Assembly: GCF_030622045.1 (NCBI RefSeq) | Contig: NZ_CP130886.1 | Coordinates: 4,968,001-5,032,000, forward strand | DNA: 64,000 nt | Direction: 5' to 3' | From: Planctellipticum variicoloris | GTDB lineage: Bacteria; Planctomycetota; Planctomycetia; Planctomycetales; Planctomycetaceae | Shown here: positions 1 through 7,902 of the stretch, in pieces | Position numbering within the stretch: the first letter of the stretch is position 1 | Layout of the letters: the number at the start of each line of letters is the position of its first letter | Notes under the pieces: generated by a model | What the model was told of the DNA's origin: nothing | The model's database searches: none | What the model saw: only the letters and a program-made list of their open reading frames with translations | Made by a program: the position numbers and the translations under genes

Positions 1-1490
1 CGATAGACATGCCCGCGCACCGGCCGAATCTGGATGGATTGCACATCCTGATGAATGATGTCGTGATCAACCCGGCGATCTCGGAAGGCGATCTGGTCGG
101 CTGCCTGGTAAACTGATCCGGCGTCACGTTCGGTGCGCTGGATCTGAATCTGCAGAGGCAGATGTAGCAGCGGGAGCAGCATCCCCGCGGCGCCGACAGA
201 GTCTCGTTCTTTCAGCGACGCCAGAGCCCTGTTGCGGACGTCTGCCGACATGGCAAAGATCGACACGTCTGCCAGAGCACGGCTCGCGGCTGGCTCCGGA
301 ACGCGCTCGATCAGTTCGATCACGGTCGCGGCAAATCGGGGTTCTCCGGACTGCACGGCGGCCTGGGCGAGAATCGGCCCCGCAGCGGCAGTCGCATCGG
401 GTCCGGATTCGTCAACAAATGTCGAAAGTTCCGCGGAATTGTTGCTCTGCACAAGCTTCTGAAGGCGAGCGAGGTGAGACTTCCAGCGAGTCGTCGTCAG
501 ACTCGCCTCTTTTTCTTCCTGGCGGCGCTGAAGGACCTCATCGCGAGTCCACAGCAGTCCGTCCTCCCGCACCAGATCGAGAGACTTGATCGCCTCTTTG
601 TTCGACGCATTGGCTTCCAGGACGCGACTCCAGTGAAATCGAGACTGGGCATCCAGGTGATTCCGCCGGCACCAGCGCGCGAGCGCTGCGTCGACTTTCG
701 GGGACAGGATCGGCTCGCGAAACGTCTCCCAGACCTCAGCGAGAGTGGAGGCGATCGCAGCATCCAGCCAGCCCACGTCCGTAGAAAACGGTTCTGACCA
801 GTCGGCAAGTTCTCCAGCATGCACCTGCCATGCGGCGCCGGAGCGAATCACCAGGACACGATCATCGCCAAACGTGACTCCGCCCCAGGCGATCAGCCCG
901 GTCGGCCCATCGGCATCTTCGACGTGAATGGCCAGCGTGTTGTCACCCGATTTCAGCAGGCCGGCAACCGAGTGAACTCCAACTTGTCCGGGCGCCGGGC
1001 TGGTCTTCAGACGGTTCCCGTTGACGGCGAGCGACAGCGGGCGAAGCGCGACCACGCGGATTTCGGCGGCATGAGGCTTGCCGGTCAGCGCAATCCGCAG
1101 GCGAAAGGTTCTCGGTCCGGGGCCGTTTCCGGAAGACCAGATAACCTCTGGCGTGCTGACATATTCATCACGAATCTGACTGTAAGCCTGCCAGACCTGG
1201 CCTGGAATCGCAGTCATCTCCCGCGCGGACTGCCACGTCGCCTGACCGGGCAGACGCACTTTCCCCAGTTGCCACTGGGCGGGTCCGTACTCCGGGTCCA
1301 GCGCAGCGGCGCCTTCCAGCCTTTGCCGCCGAAGCTGGTTGTCCCCCGCCAGTTCGGCCCTGAGCGCCTGTCGGACCAGTTCATACGCTGATTCCGCCGA
1401 CGGCTCCGCCGCCGTACTCGGCGAGACCATCGGCAGCAGGCTGCAGAACCAGCCCGCCAGGAGCCCTCGCGCCGCCACAGAGAATGTCAT
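1..1490 (-). CDS. Secreted repeat protein, 3' end outside window
   Basis: The frame is open from an ATG at 1490 to the window edge (at least 496 codons), so the C-terminus is missing. Residues 1-28 form a signal peptide (hydrophobic stretch then a cleavage region ending STAA). Residues about 30-75 read like a tetratricopeptide-type helical pair (motifs AALDPEYGPAQWQLGK), followed by a beta-rich segment and then, from about residue 300, alpha-helical repeats resembling HEAT or TPR units (LARLQKLVQSNN, AQAAVQSGEPRFAATVIELI, AMSADVRNRALASLKER). I do not recognise a specific family. It is probably an exported scaffold or protein-interaction protein; no catalytic motif is visible. It is transcribed away from the hydrolase at 1704-2615 and on the same strand, with a gap of about 210 bp between them. 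Confidence 0.75.
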   Translation of the reverse strand, partial: MTFSVAARGLLAGWFCSLLPMVSPSTAAEPSAESAYELVRQALRAELAGDNQLRRQRLEGAAALDPEYGPAQWQLGKVRLPGQATWQSAREMTAIPGQVWQAYSQIRDEYVSTPEVIWSSGNGPGPRTFRLRIALTGKPHAAEIRVVALRPLSLAVNGNRLKTSPAPGQVGVHSVAGLLKSGDNTLAIHVEDADGPTGLIAWGGVTFGDDRVLVIRSGAAWQVHAGELADWSEPFSTDVGWLDAAIASTLAEVWETFREPILSPKVDAALARWCRRNHLDAQSRFHWSRVLEANASNKEAIKSLDLVREDGLLWTRDEVLQRRQEEKEASLTTTRWKSHLARLQKLVQSNNSAELSTFVDESGPDATAAAGPILAQAAVQSGEPRFAATVIELIERVPEPAASRALADVSIFAMSADVRNRALASLKERDSVGAAGMLLPLLHLPLQIQIQRTERDAGSVYQAADQIAFRDRRVDHDIIHQDVQSIQIRPVRGHVY

Positions 1491-1703
1491 GATGCCTCTC
1501 CGTCAGAAGTGTGCGCACCTTGATGACGGTCCGGCGGCGCGCGAATGCGACCAAGAGAGTCCGCCAGACAGGTCAGTCGCAACTCTGCAGAGGGCCCTCA
1601 ATCCAGAGCGGCCGACCTGCTCAAAAGTATCCGCAAGCAGTCCACAGAATTGCAAGAAGATTTTCGCTCAGTCGTCGGAACTCCGCGCCTCGGCAATCCC
1701 GAT

Positions 1704-2615
1704 TCAGCTCTCGCGTCGTCCGGCAGGCGTGGTGTCCAGGAACTGGCGGATCCGCGGAATGAGCTGCGGCCCGGCGTCTTCCAGGACGTAGTGACCGCAG
1801 TCCGGGAACCGGTGCAGTTCGGCTCGGGGAAACCGAACCAGCCACTCCTGCAGGAAGTGGTCGTCAAAGACGAAATCCTTCTCTCCCCAGCCGATCAGCA
1901 TCGGGTGGTGGTCGAGCTTGTGCAGTCCAGCGGCGGTCTCCGCCACCACCGGCATGCTGCGATCGCCCGGCTCCAGGGGGATATCCTGCACGAAGCGATG
2001 CACGGCGATCCGATGCGCCCAAGAATCGTACGGCGCGCAATAGGCCCGTCCGACGTCCTGCGGCATCGGCGCCCGCGTCACGCACGATCGCACCGCTCCC
2101 AAGCTGAAGGCGCTGAGGCCGCGAACCAGCAGGGCGCCCAGCAGCGGCGTGCGCGCCAACTGCAACTGCCACGGCACGGGCTTGGTCTTCGGCAGCGGAA
2201 ATGCGCCTGTATTGAGCACCACCAGCCGGGCAATCCGCTCGGGATGCTGCACGGCCCACGCGCAGCCGATCATGCCGCCCCAGTCGTGCACGACCAGGTT
2301 GATCGGTTCGGTCAGGTTGAGGCCGGCGATCCAGGCGTCGAAGTCCGCGACCCGCCGGGCCAGCGTGTATTCGTAGTCGCGATCGGACGGCTTATCTGAC
2401 AGGCCGCAGCCGATGTGATCGAGCGCCAGACACCGATAATGGTCGGAAAGGGCGGGAATCAGGTTCCGCCAGTAGTAGGTCCAGTTCGGATTGCCGTGGA
2501 CCATCACGACCGGCGCGCCGCGACCTTCGTCCAGATAATGCAGCCGATGTCCGCCGATCTCGGCGAAGTGCGACGCAAACGAGTAGTCGGGCCAGGTCGG
2601 AGAAGTCGAAGACAT
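1704..2615 (-). CDS. Alpha/beta hydrolase, haloalkane dehalogenase-like
   Basis: A 303-residue cytoplasmic alpha/beta-hydrolase when started at the ATG at 2615; a longer frame exists upstream to 2699 but the family begins close to this Met. Visible motifs: oxyanion loop HGNPNWTYYWRN (residues 40-51), nucleophile elbow VVHDWGG with Asp111 followed by Trp112, and C-terminal His in CGHYVLED. An Asp nucleophile followed by Trp, plus Asn after HG, is the signature of haloalkane dehalogenases rather than Ser esterases. The segment WGEKDFVFDDHFL resembles the HLD-III/OleB branch (OleB acts on beta-lactones in olefin biosynthesis), but no oleA, oleC or oleD homologue is nearby, so the substrate is open. 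No signal peptide. Confidence 0.85.
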   Translation of the reverse strand: MSSTSPTWPDYSFASHFAEIGGHRLHYLDEGRGAPVVMVHGNPNWTYYWRNLIPALSDHYRCLALDHIGCGLSDKPSDRDYEYTLARRVADFDAWIAGLNLTEPINLVVHDWGGMIGCAWAVQHPERIARLVVLNTGAFPLPKTKPVPWQLQLARTPLLGALLVRGLSAFSLGAVRSCVTRAPMPQDVGRAYCAPYDSWAHRIAVHRFVQDIPLEPGDRSMPVVAETAAGLHKLDHHPMLIGWGEKDFVFDDHFLQEWLVRFPRAELHRFPDCGHYVLEDAGPQLIPRIRQFLDTTPAGRRES

Positions 2616-2820
2616 GACGCTCTGGAAGACGAAGGAGGGGCACAGGCCAAGGGGAGGCTCGCAGCCTCTCCAACCGTCGGCTTGAAGAGTGTAACGCATC
2701 CTCCGATCGCGGTCCGCCGTCAGAGGTCAGAATGTCGGGGGAAGGCCGAGTGTTCAGAGACAAGTGCCAAGTGGTGGAACATCCCGCGGAATCGAGCATC
2801 ATGCAAAGTTCCGTCTCTGC

Positions 2821-2855
2821 GATCCCCGAAACCCGGCGCCCGATACCCGACTCAA
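2821..2855. repeat. Heptanucleotide tract, GATACCC family
   Basis: Five consecutive 7-nt units: GATCCCC, GAAACCC, GGCGCCC, GATACCC, GACTCAA. The period is exact and each unit differs from GATACCC by a few substitutions. The same family recurs at 3031. Confidence 0.7.
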
Positions 2856-2959
2856 GGAGGCCTGCCCCGGTCCATCAGGACAGCCTCCGCGTCGGCGTCA
2901 CTGCATTCCAATCCCTCGGCAGTGAGTGCAAGCACCTGCAAATGCGACGAAATCTGCTG

Positions 2960-2994
2960 ATGAGTCGAGTGTCGAGAGACTAGAGTCGAGAGCC
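2960..2994. repeat. Heptanucleotide tract, GAGAGTC family
   Basis: Five units of 7 nt: ATGAGTC, GAGTGTC, GAGAGAC, TAGAGTC, GAGAGCC. Non-coding. Confidence 0.7.
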
Positions 2995-3030
2995 GGAAGG
3001 GGAAACTCCGCCAACGCCCCTCTTCTCTGC

Positions 3031-3058
3031 GATACCCGATGCCCGATACTCGTTATTC
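3031..3058. repeat. Heptanucleotide tract, GATACCC family
   Basis: Four units of 7 nt: GATACCC, GATGCCC, GATACTC, GTTATTC. Same family as 2821-2855. Confidence 0.7.
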
Positions 3059-3259
3059 AAACAGCGACTGCTGGAGAGAAGTGGCGTCCATGCCCACAGA
3101 CCATCCCTGAGACCAATTGAGAGAGCTGATGGGGAATCGGCTGGAAGGTTCCGAGTGAGTCTGCGCTTCTCTCCGGCAGTACGCCGGCAGGCGGGGAGGG
3201 GGGACTTCCCCGACCTGCACCGTAACAACGCTTCTTAATCGCGGGATTTCGTCGCTGAC

Positions 3260-3276
3260 TGTGGGATTTTTGCCCG
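3260..3276 (-). promoter_or_regulatory. MraZ-type site, copy downstream of mraZ
   Basis: Read on the minus strand this 17-mer is CGGGCAAAAATCCCACA, 14 of 17 identical to the site at 3870. The similarity extends into the following bases AGTCA, also shared with 3870-3890. It lies about 60 bp beyond the mraZ stop codon, so it may be a fortuitous or relic copy, or serve another transcript. Confidence 0.35.
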
Positions 3277-3337
3277 CGTTCCGTCGAGTCTTTCGAGCGA
3301 CAGGCCACTCCCGATCCTTCAGGAGTTCTTCCGGACG

Positions 3338-3823
3338 TCAGGCGCTGAGATCCTTGAACAGCGTCCCGAAGCCCGGCATCTCTTCGCGGAGCGTTTCCAT
3401 CCAGGCGCGGGGATTCCAGATCTCCACGCAGATCACCGCTCCGACCACCACCACGTCCTGATTCACCTGAATATCCAGAAACTCCCGGAAGCCTTCCGGG
3501 AGCAGCAACCGGGAGCGGTTCGCCAGCCGCACGGTCTGAGACCGCGTCGACAGCAACCGACCCAACTGCTGAACTTCGCCCCACCGCTGATCCATCCGGC
3601 CGGCGGCGATTTTCTGACGAATCAGAGAAACCCCCTCGTCGATCCGTTTCTGCCACTCGGCCGCCCGCCACAGGCTCAGGCAGCCGAAGCGTTCCTTCGC
3701 GACAATCGTATCACCCGTCTCGTCGGTCACGGCCTGCGCCATCTCCGGCGGGAGGCTGATGCGAAAACGGTCGTCGACCGTTCGCCTCAGTTCGCCGGTG
3801 ATGAAAGATTCCACAGGTGCCAT
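3338..3823 (-). CDS. mraZ: MraZ-family transcriptional regulator
   Basis: 161 residues, near the usual MraZ length of about 150. Two SpoVT/AbrB-like swapped-hairpin halves are visible: [17 protein letters not shown] at residues 11-27 and [19 protein letters not shown] at about 99-117, each with the conserved basic/hydrophobic core. MraZ is a DNA-binding regulator of the division and cell-wall (dcw) operon, which it normally heads and represses at TGGG boxes. Here the gene is an orphan: neither rsmH, ftsI nor mur genes follow it. A promoter with a TGGG-N7-CCCA site in its spacer lies just upstream (3863-3891), with further sites at 3912 and 4115, which suggests autoregulation. Start codon ATG at 3823. 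Confidence 0.88.
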   Translation of the reverse strand: MAPVESFITGELRRTVDDRFRISLPPEMAQAVTDETGDTIVAKERFGCLSLWRAAEWQKRIDEGVSLIRQKIAAGRMDQRWGEVQQLGRLLSTRSQTVRLANRSRLLLPEGFREFLDIQVNQDVVVVGAVICVEIWNPRAWMETLREEMPGFGTLFKDLSA

Positions 3824-3862
3824 GGCGTCCGCGGGGGTTCGAGAGAGCCGGCCGACGCATCC

Positions 3863-3891
3863 AAGCTAATGGGCAGAAAACCCACAGTCAA
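3863..3891 (-). promoter_or_regulatory. Predicted mraZ promoter
   Basis: On the minus strand: -35 TTGACT (3891-3886), 17-bp spacer (3885-3869), -10 TAGCTT (3868-3863), about 40 nt before the ATG at 3823. The -10 is a weak match. The spacer is almost completely occupied by the operator-like site at 3870-3886. Confidence 0.5.
3870..3886 (+). promoter_or_regulatory. MraZ operator candidate O1
   Basis: TGGGCAGAAAACCCACA: TGGG and CCCA half-sites around a 7-nt centre. It sits between the -35 and -10 hexamers of the predicted mraZ promoter, a classical repression position. MraZ of E. coli is known to bind TGGGN boxes. Confidence 0.6.
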
Positions 3892-3911
3892 TCAAGTTTT
3901 CAAAGAGCGTT

Positions 3912-3928
3912 TGGGCGTGAAACCCACA
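3912..3928 (+). promoter_or_regulatory. MraZ operator candidate O2
   Basis: TGGGCGTGAAACCCACA, 14 of 17 identical to O1 and with the same TGGG-N7-CCCA dyad. Offset from O1 is exactly 42 bp, i.e. four helical turns, so both sites face the same side of the DNA. Confidence 0.6.
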
Positions 3929-4114
3929 ACGGAGGCAAAGCATACTGGCGGCTGTGGCGGGAATCCATCAGAAAAGCTCCGGTTTTTCCGATTTTGTCAG
4001 AAATGCCGTTTGCGCCTGCAGTTGCGACTTTTCCAGGTGCGTCAGTCCTGCGGGCCGGCTGCTGCCGCGAGGAATGAGACCGGGGCGTGAAACGGGCAGT
4101 CCCGTTGCCCGGTC

Positions 4115-4131
4115 TGGGCAGGAATCCCACA
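4115..4131 (+). promoter_or_regulatory. MraZ operator candidate O3
   Basis: TGGGCAGGAATCCCACA, 15 of 17 identical to O1, same dyad, 203 bp upstream of O2 and between the mraZ promoter and the end of the sigma-factor gene. Could be an auxiliary operator for looping, or a remnant. Confidence 0.5.
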
Positions 4132-4305
4132 CCCGAGCGGATGGGCCGAGGCCGCGCGAACCTGGGTCTGAACAGCGGCAGCCTGCACCGAAATGGAGGT
4201 CACTACGACTGGTCAACAGACGGTGAGGCGACCAGCGCAGTTCGGCAGAGGTTCGGAGCGGCGGAGGCCGACAGGAGCCGGCTCTGCACGCCCGCGGCGG
4301 CGAAT

Positions 4306-4887
4306 TCAGGCCAGGCCGGATGCGGTGGTATGCCGCAGTTTTTCCCGAGCGCGCGTCAGCGTGGGGCCGATCGAATTCTCCGGCACCCCGAGGCGGCTGC
4401 TGATCTCGCGATAACTCTGGCCTTCCAGGTGATAGCGCCGCACGACTTCCGCGTCCAGCGGCGGCAGTCCGCTCAGCATCCGCTCCACCAGTTCCTGATT
4501 CTCGATCCTGCCGTTCTCGACCGGGGCGGCAGCCTGATCGATCGCAGATCCATGCGATTTGACGTGCCCGAGGGCCTCGGCCATCCGTCGACGGGACATT
4601 TCCCGCACGACGACACGCCGGGTCACAACCGTCAGATAAGTCGCCAGCGCCGACTCTCCGCGAAAGTTTCGCAGCACGGCACAATCATTCGCGACGAGCG
4701 CCAGCATCACTTCGGAACTGAGATCGTCGATGTCGTCGGCCGTCACCCGCACGCTACGGGCCTGGGCGGTGTGCTGAATGACATGCACGAAGAGCCCGGC
4801 GTACCGCTCGACGAAGTCTCTCCACGCGCCGGATTCGGAAGTCAGGCAGCGTTTGAGGAGAACTCGATCGACATCGGTCAGCGGCAC
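4306..4887 (-). CDS. ECF-type RNA polymerase sigma factor
   Basis: 193 residues, typical for an extracytoplasmic-function sigma factor. Region 2 is at about residues 20-95 (FVERYAGLFVHVIQ, DDLSSEVMLALVAND, FRGESALATYLTVVTRR), and region 4 at about 130-185 (LPPLDAEVVRRYHLEGQSYR, EISSRLGVPENSIGPTLTRA helix-turn-helix). It should direct RNA polymerase to a small regulon. No anti-sigma gene is adjacent, which is common for planctomycete ECF factors. It is upstream of mraZ on the same strand with a 480-bp gap holding the MraZ-like sites, so co-transcription is unlikely. The start ATG at 4887 is supported by family length. Confidence 0.85.
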   Translation of the reverse strand: MPLTDVDRVLLKRCLTSESGAWRDFVERYAGLFVHVIQHTAQARSVRVTADDIDDLSSEVMLALVANDCAVLRNFRGESALATYLTVVTRRVVVREMSRRRMAEALGHVKSHGSAIDQAAAPVENGRIENQELVERMLSGLPPLDAEVVRRYHLEGQSYREISSRLGVPENSIGPTLTRAREKLRHTTASGLA

Positions 4888-5154
4888 GGTGATTCTCCAG
4901 CGTCAGGCGGATCCCTCCACGGACAACGGGCGACCTCCCGGGCCGGTTCACAATCCGACACGAATGCCGAACCTCGTTCTCCGCCGGGGACTCTGCACCT
5001 GCATGGGCAGAAAATGCCGATCCCGAAGCACCTGTCCAAGTTTAGGGGACGTCTTCCCGAGCGACAAGACGCGTTTTCCCGGCTGGAGGTTCCCGAAACT
5101 GCATTTCCGCGGTGGAACCGACGATAATGGCTGCGCAGCCGGCAGATCCGTTTC
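4888..5154. other. Divergent intergenic region
   Basis: About 390 bp separate the sigma-factor start from the ferredoxin start at 5281. No gene is supported. The part from 5155 holds the ferredoxin promoter; a half-match to the MraZ-like motif at 5004 was judged insufficient. Confidence 0.5.
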
Positions 5155-5183
5155 TTGACGCATCTTCTGCCCCCGACTAGGAT
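5155..5183 (+). promoter_or_regulatory. Sigma-70 type promoter for the ferredoxin gene
   Basis: -35 TTGACG (5155-5160), 17-bp spacer, -10 TAGGAT (5178-5183). The predicted transcript has a 5' leader of about 90 nt before the ATG at 5281. Confidence 0.6.
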
Positions 5184-5280
5184 TCGCGGGTCTGCGGGCC
5201 TAGAATCCGGTTGACCGGAACACCCAAATTCTTGCGGCGCTGGCGGGGGGCCGCGGGCGCCGGATTGTCGAGGAATCAGA

Positions 5281-5562
5281 ATGACGCATATCGTTGCGGA
5301 GCCATGCTTTAACTGCAAATACACCGACTGCGTGGTGGTCTGCCCGGTCGAATGTTTCTACGAGGGAGAGTCGATGCTCTTCATCCATCCGGAGGAGTGC
5401 ATCGACTGCGAGGCATGCGTCCCGGAATGCCCGCCCCAGGCCATTTTCCACGAGGATAATCTCCCCGAGAAGTGGAAAGATTACATCGCGCTGAACGCGG
5501 AGATGTCGCCGCAGTGCCCGAACATCACCGAAAAGAAAGACCCTCTGGGCGGCCCACTGTAG
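5281..5562 (+). CDS. fdxA: Seven/eight-iron ferredoxin
   Basis: 93-residue soluble electron carrier. Cysteine pattern matches the Azotobacter FdI type: Cys9, Cys17, Cys21 and Cys50 for a [3Fe-4S] cluster; Cys25, Cys40, Cys43 and Cys46 for a [4Fe-4S] cluster (motifs [15 protein letters not shown] and [13 protein letters not shown]). Cys12 is an extra cysteine in the first motif, so an 8Fe form is not excluded. It delivers low-potential electrons; the partner is not apparent from neighbours, although bioA directly downstream is not a redox enzyme. A promoter at 5155 and a hairpin terminator at 5596 suggest a monocistronic unit. Confidence 0.92.
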   Translation: MTHIVAEPCFNCKYTDCVVVCPVECFYEGESMLFIHPEECIDCEACVPECPPQAIFHEDNLPEKWKDYIALNAEMSPQCPNITEKKDPLGGPL

Positions 5563-5595
5563 CGGCCCCGCCCGCATCGTCGCTTCCAGTTTTCA

Positions 5596-5620
5596 CAGCC
5601 CGTCGGGAACCGACGGGCTG
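5596..5620 (+). terminator. Rho-independent terminator after ferredoxin
   Basis: An 11-bp perfect stem (CAGCCCGTCGG with CCGACGGGCTG) with a GAA loop, followed by ATTTTGTT. It also argues against starting bioA at 5624. Confidence 0.75.
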
Positions 5621-5695
5621 ATTTTGTTGGCTGGGGATGTACGGCGAGCTGAAATGACCAATCCACCCCGAACAGGAGTGGCCCTGCAAAGTCCC

Positions 5696-7036
5696 ATGCA
5701 AACCGAACACCTCCGCCAGCTCGATCGCCAGCTCGTCTGGCATCCCTTCACCGCCATGTCGGCCTGGGAGGACGAAGACTTTCCCGTCATCGCCGCTGCG
5801 GAGGGGTTTCACCTCATCGATACCGACGGTCGCCGGTATCTCGACGGGCACTCTTCCCTCTGGTGTAACGTCCACGGTCATCGCGTGCCGGCGATTGACG
5901 CCGCGATCCGCGACCAGCTCGATCGCGTCGCCCACAGCACGCTGCTGGGACTGGCGAACCTCCCCTCCATCGAACTCGCCGGGCAGCTCGTCCAGCGAGC
6001 GCCCGCGGGTCTGACGAAGGTTTTCTTCGCCGATTGCGGGGCGGCGGGCGTCGAGGTCGCGCTGAAAATGGCCTGGCAGTACCACCGCCAGAAAGCCTCT
6101 CCCGAATCCCGCGACCTGTTCGTCTGCCTGAGCCACGCCTATCACGGAGATACCGTCGGAACCGTGAGCGTGGGGGGGATCGACGAGTTCCACAGCCTCT
6201 TCGGCGGACTGCTGTTTCCCACGTTGCGGATTCCGACCCCTGCCACGCCGGGCCTGTCGCTCGATGACTGCCTGCGCCACACCGAAGAAATCCTCACCGC
6301 TAACGCCGACCGCATCGCGGGCGTCATCGTGGAACCCCTGGTCCAGGCGGCGGCGGGAATTCTCGTTCACCCGCCGGGTTATCTACGCGGACTCCGGCAA
6401 CTGACAGAGCGGCTCGGCCTGCTGTTGATCGCCGACGAAATCGCCGTCGGCTTCGGCCGGCTGGGAACGCTCTTCGCCTGCGAGCAGGAAGACGTTCACC
6501 CCGACATCCTGATCCTGTCCAAGGGGCTGACCGGCGGCTACCTCCCGCTCGCCGCCACGCTGACCACCGAGGAAATCTACGAAGCCTTCCTGGGCGATCC
6601 GTGGGCGGGCCGCACGTTCTATCACGGGCATACCTACACGGGGAACCCGCTCGCCTGCGCCGCGGCCCTGGCCTCGCTGAAGCTCCTGGAAGAGAATGAG
6701 GTGCTGCTCAACGCCCGCAAGATCGAACGAGTTCTGGCCGAAGAACTGACGGCAGACGGCTCGGCAGCGTGGATGCGGCATGTCGGGGCCATCCGGCGTC
6801 GCGGTACAATGGCCGGCATCGACCTCGCCCTCGATCCTGCCCAACTGACGCCCTTCCCTCCCCAGCGCCGGGCCGGCCATGCAGTCATGCTCGCCTGTCG
6901 CGAGCGGGGCGTGATTCTGCGCAACATCGGCGACACGGTCGTGCTCTATCCGGCTCCGGCGATGCCGGTCGGCCTGGTCCGCGAGCTCTGTCAGACTGTC
7001 CGCGAAGCGTTGGCCGAGCTGCGGCCCGACGCGTGA
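5696..7036 (+). CDS. bioA: Adenosylmethionine-8-amino-7-oxononanoate aminotransferase
   Basis: Class III PLP aminotransferase of biotin synthesis: it moves the amino group of S-adenosylmethionine to KAPA, giving DAPA. Started at 5696 it has 446 residues and an N-terminus (LDRQLVWHPFTAM) aligned with known BioA; earlier ATGs at 5654 and 5624 overlap the ferredoxin terminator region. Family marks: WHPFTAM near residue 15, LDGHSSLWCNVHGH, VIVEPLVQ, ADEIAVGFGRLGTLFACE, and the PLP-binding lysine in LILSKGLTGGYLPLA. No other bio gene (bioF, bioD, bioB) is in the window, so the pathway is dispersed. Cytoplasmic. Confidence 0.93.
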   Translation: MQTEHLRQLDRQLVWHPFTAMSAWEDEDFPVIAAAEGFHLIDTDGRRYLDGHSSLWCNVHGHRVPAIDAAIRDQLDRVAHSTLLGLANLPSIELAGQLVQRAPAGLTKVFFADCGAAGVEVALKMAWQYHRQKASPESRDLFVCLSHAYHGDTVGTVSVGGIDEFHSLFGGLLFPTLRIPTPATPGLSLDDCLRHTEEILTANADRIAGVIVEPLVQAAAGILVHPPGYLRGLRQLTERLGLLLIADEIAVGFGRLGTLFACEQEDVHPDILILSKGLTGGYLPLAATLTTEEIYEAFLGDPWAGRTFYHGHTYTGNPLACAAALASLKLLEENEVLLNARKIERVLAEELTADGSAAWMRHVGAIRRRGTMAGIDLALDPAQLTPFPPQRRAGHAVMLACRERGVILRNIGDTVVLYPAPAMPVGLVRELCQTVREALAELRPDA

Positions 7037-7198
7037 ACCAAGCGCAATTCTTCAGCCACTGCTCGCTGAGCCGCAGCGCAGCAGAAACGATGAATTCTCC
7101 GCGAAGACCTGGCGAGGAGATTGGCCGAAGATAGACATTCGAGTCGCCAGACGTCGATAATTCCGTTGCGTCTCTCTGTTCGCTGCAAGGCTCTTCCG

Positions 7199-7744
7199 AT
7201 GTCCGAGATCGTCGACCAGATCAGCACCGTTTTCGCCGAAAAGGGACACCGCCACTACGGCGAGAACGTCTCGGAACTGGAACACGCCCTCCAGACCGCA
7301 GCCTTTGCCCGGCAGTTCGGCGAGTCCGACGCCGTCGTCCTGGCCTGCCTGCTCCACGACTACGGCCACCTGCTCCACAACCTGGGCGAGACCGTCGCGA
7401 ACGACGGAATTGACGCTCAGCACGAAGAACTGGGTGCGGAGCTGCTGCAGGAGAATTTTCCGCCGGAGATCGTCGAGCCGGTCCGGCTGCACGTCGCCGC
7501 CAAGCGCTACCTGTGCGGCAAGGATCCCAAGTACCTGGAAGGGCTGTCTCCCTCATCGCAGCTTAGCCTGCAGCTCCAGGGGGGGCCGATGACCGCGGAC
7601 GAGCTTCGCGAATTCGAATCGCATCCGCACTTCGAGGCGGCCGTCCGAGTGCGCCGTTACGACGATATGGGCAAAGTCCCCGGCATGAAGACGCCGGGAC
7701 TCGACGCCTATCGGGAACTGATCGCGGAATTCGCCGTTCTCTGA
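7199..7744 (+). CDS. PhnZ-like HD-domain oxygenase
   Basis: 181 residues from the ATG at 7199. It follows the mixed-valent di-iron HD oxygenase pattern seen in PhnZ (2-amino-1-hydroxyethylphosphonate cleavage) and related to myo-inositol oxygenase: Glu22/His29 in GENVSELEH, His53-Asp54 and His57 in LLHDYGHLL, His75 in AQHEELG, His98 in LHVAAKRYL with Lys102, and Asp155 in RRYDDMGK. The HVAAKRYL and RRYDD segments separate it from ordinary HD phosphohydrolases. PhnY, its usual partner that hydroxylates the phosphonate, is not in the window, so the substrate is inferred only. It is convergent with the RuBisCO-like gene. The Tyr that gates the PhnZ active site corresponds to His19 or Tyr20 here. 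Confidence 0.78.
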   Translation: MSEIVDQISTVFAEKGHRHYGENVSELEHALQTAAFARQFGESDAVVLACLLHDYGHLLHNLGETVANDGIDAQHEELGAELLQENFPPEIVEPVRLHVAAKRYLCGKDPKYLEGLSPSSQLSLQLQGGPMTADELREFESHPHFEAAVRVRRYDDMGKVPGMKTPGLDAYRELIAEFAVL

Positions 7745-7867
7745 TCGTCACAATGCGGAATGGAATTCGGGTGGCACGTCCCTGAGTCTTCGAAGGGCGT
7801 GTCTTCCATGTACTGAGGCCAGAGGAAAACCGCGCCCATCGCAGACTCTGGGCGTGCCACCCCAGTC

Positions 7868-7898
7868 TCTCTCAACGCGGAACACTCAACCGTCAACG
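7868..7898. repeat. Heptanucleotide tract, CTCAACG family
   Basis: Units from 7871: CTCAACG, CGGAACA, CTCAACC, GTCAACG, with exact 7-nt spacing, in the short gap between the convergent HD and RuBisCO-like genes. Confidence 0.5.
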
Positions 7899-7902
7899 TC
7901 CC

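Larger units (their letters stand above)
2616..3259. other. Intergenic region without a supported gene
   Basis: About 640 bp between the hydrolase start and the region behind mraZ. Short open frames here are not coding-like. What it does hold is three tracts of 7-nt tandem periodicity (2821-2855, 2960-2994, 3031-3058), listed separately. Confidence 0.6.

Noticed and set aside
3338-3823. Start of a dcw cell-division cluster
   Set aside because: Although mraZ is present, no rsmH, ftsL, ftsI or mur genes follow in either direction.
5004-5020. A further MraZ-like site (TGGGCAGAAAATGCCGA)
   Set aside because: Only the left half matches; the CCCA half-site is missing.
4087-5127. A 346-codon plus-strand frame over the sigma factor
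   Set aside because: Antisense shadow of the ECF sigma factor, which has both conserved regions.
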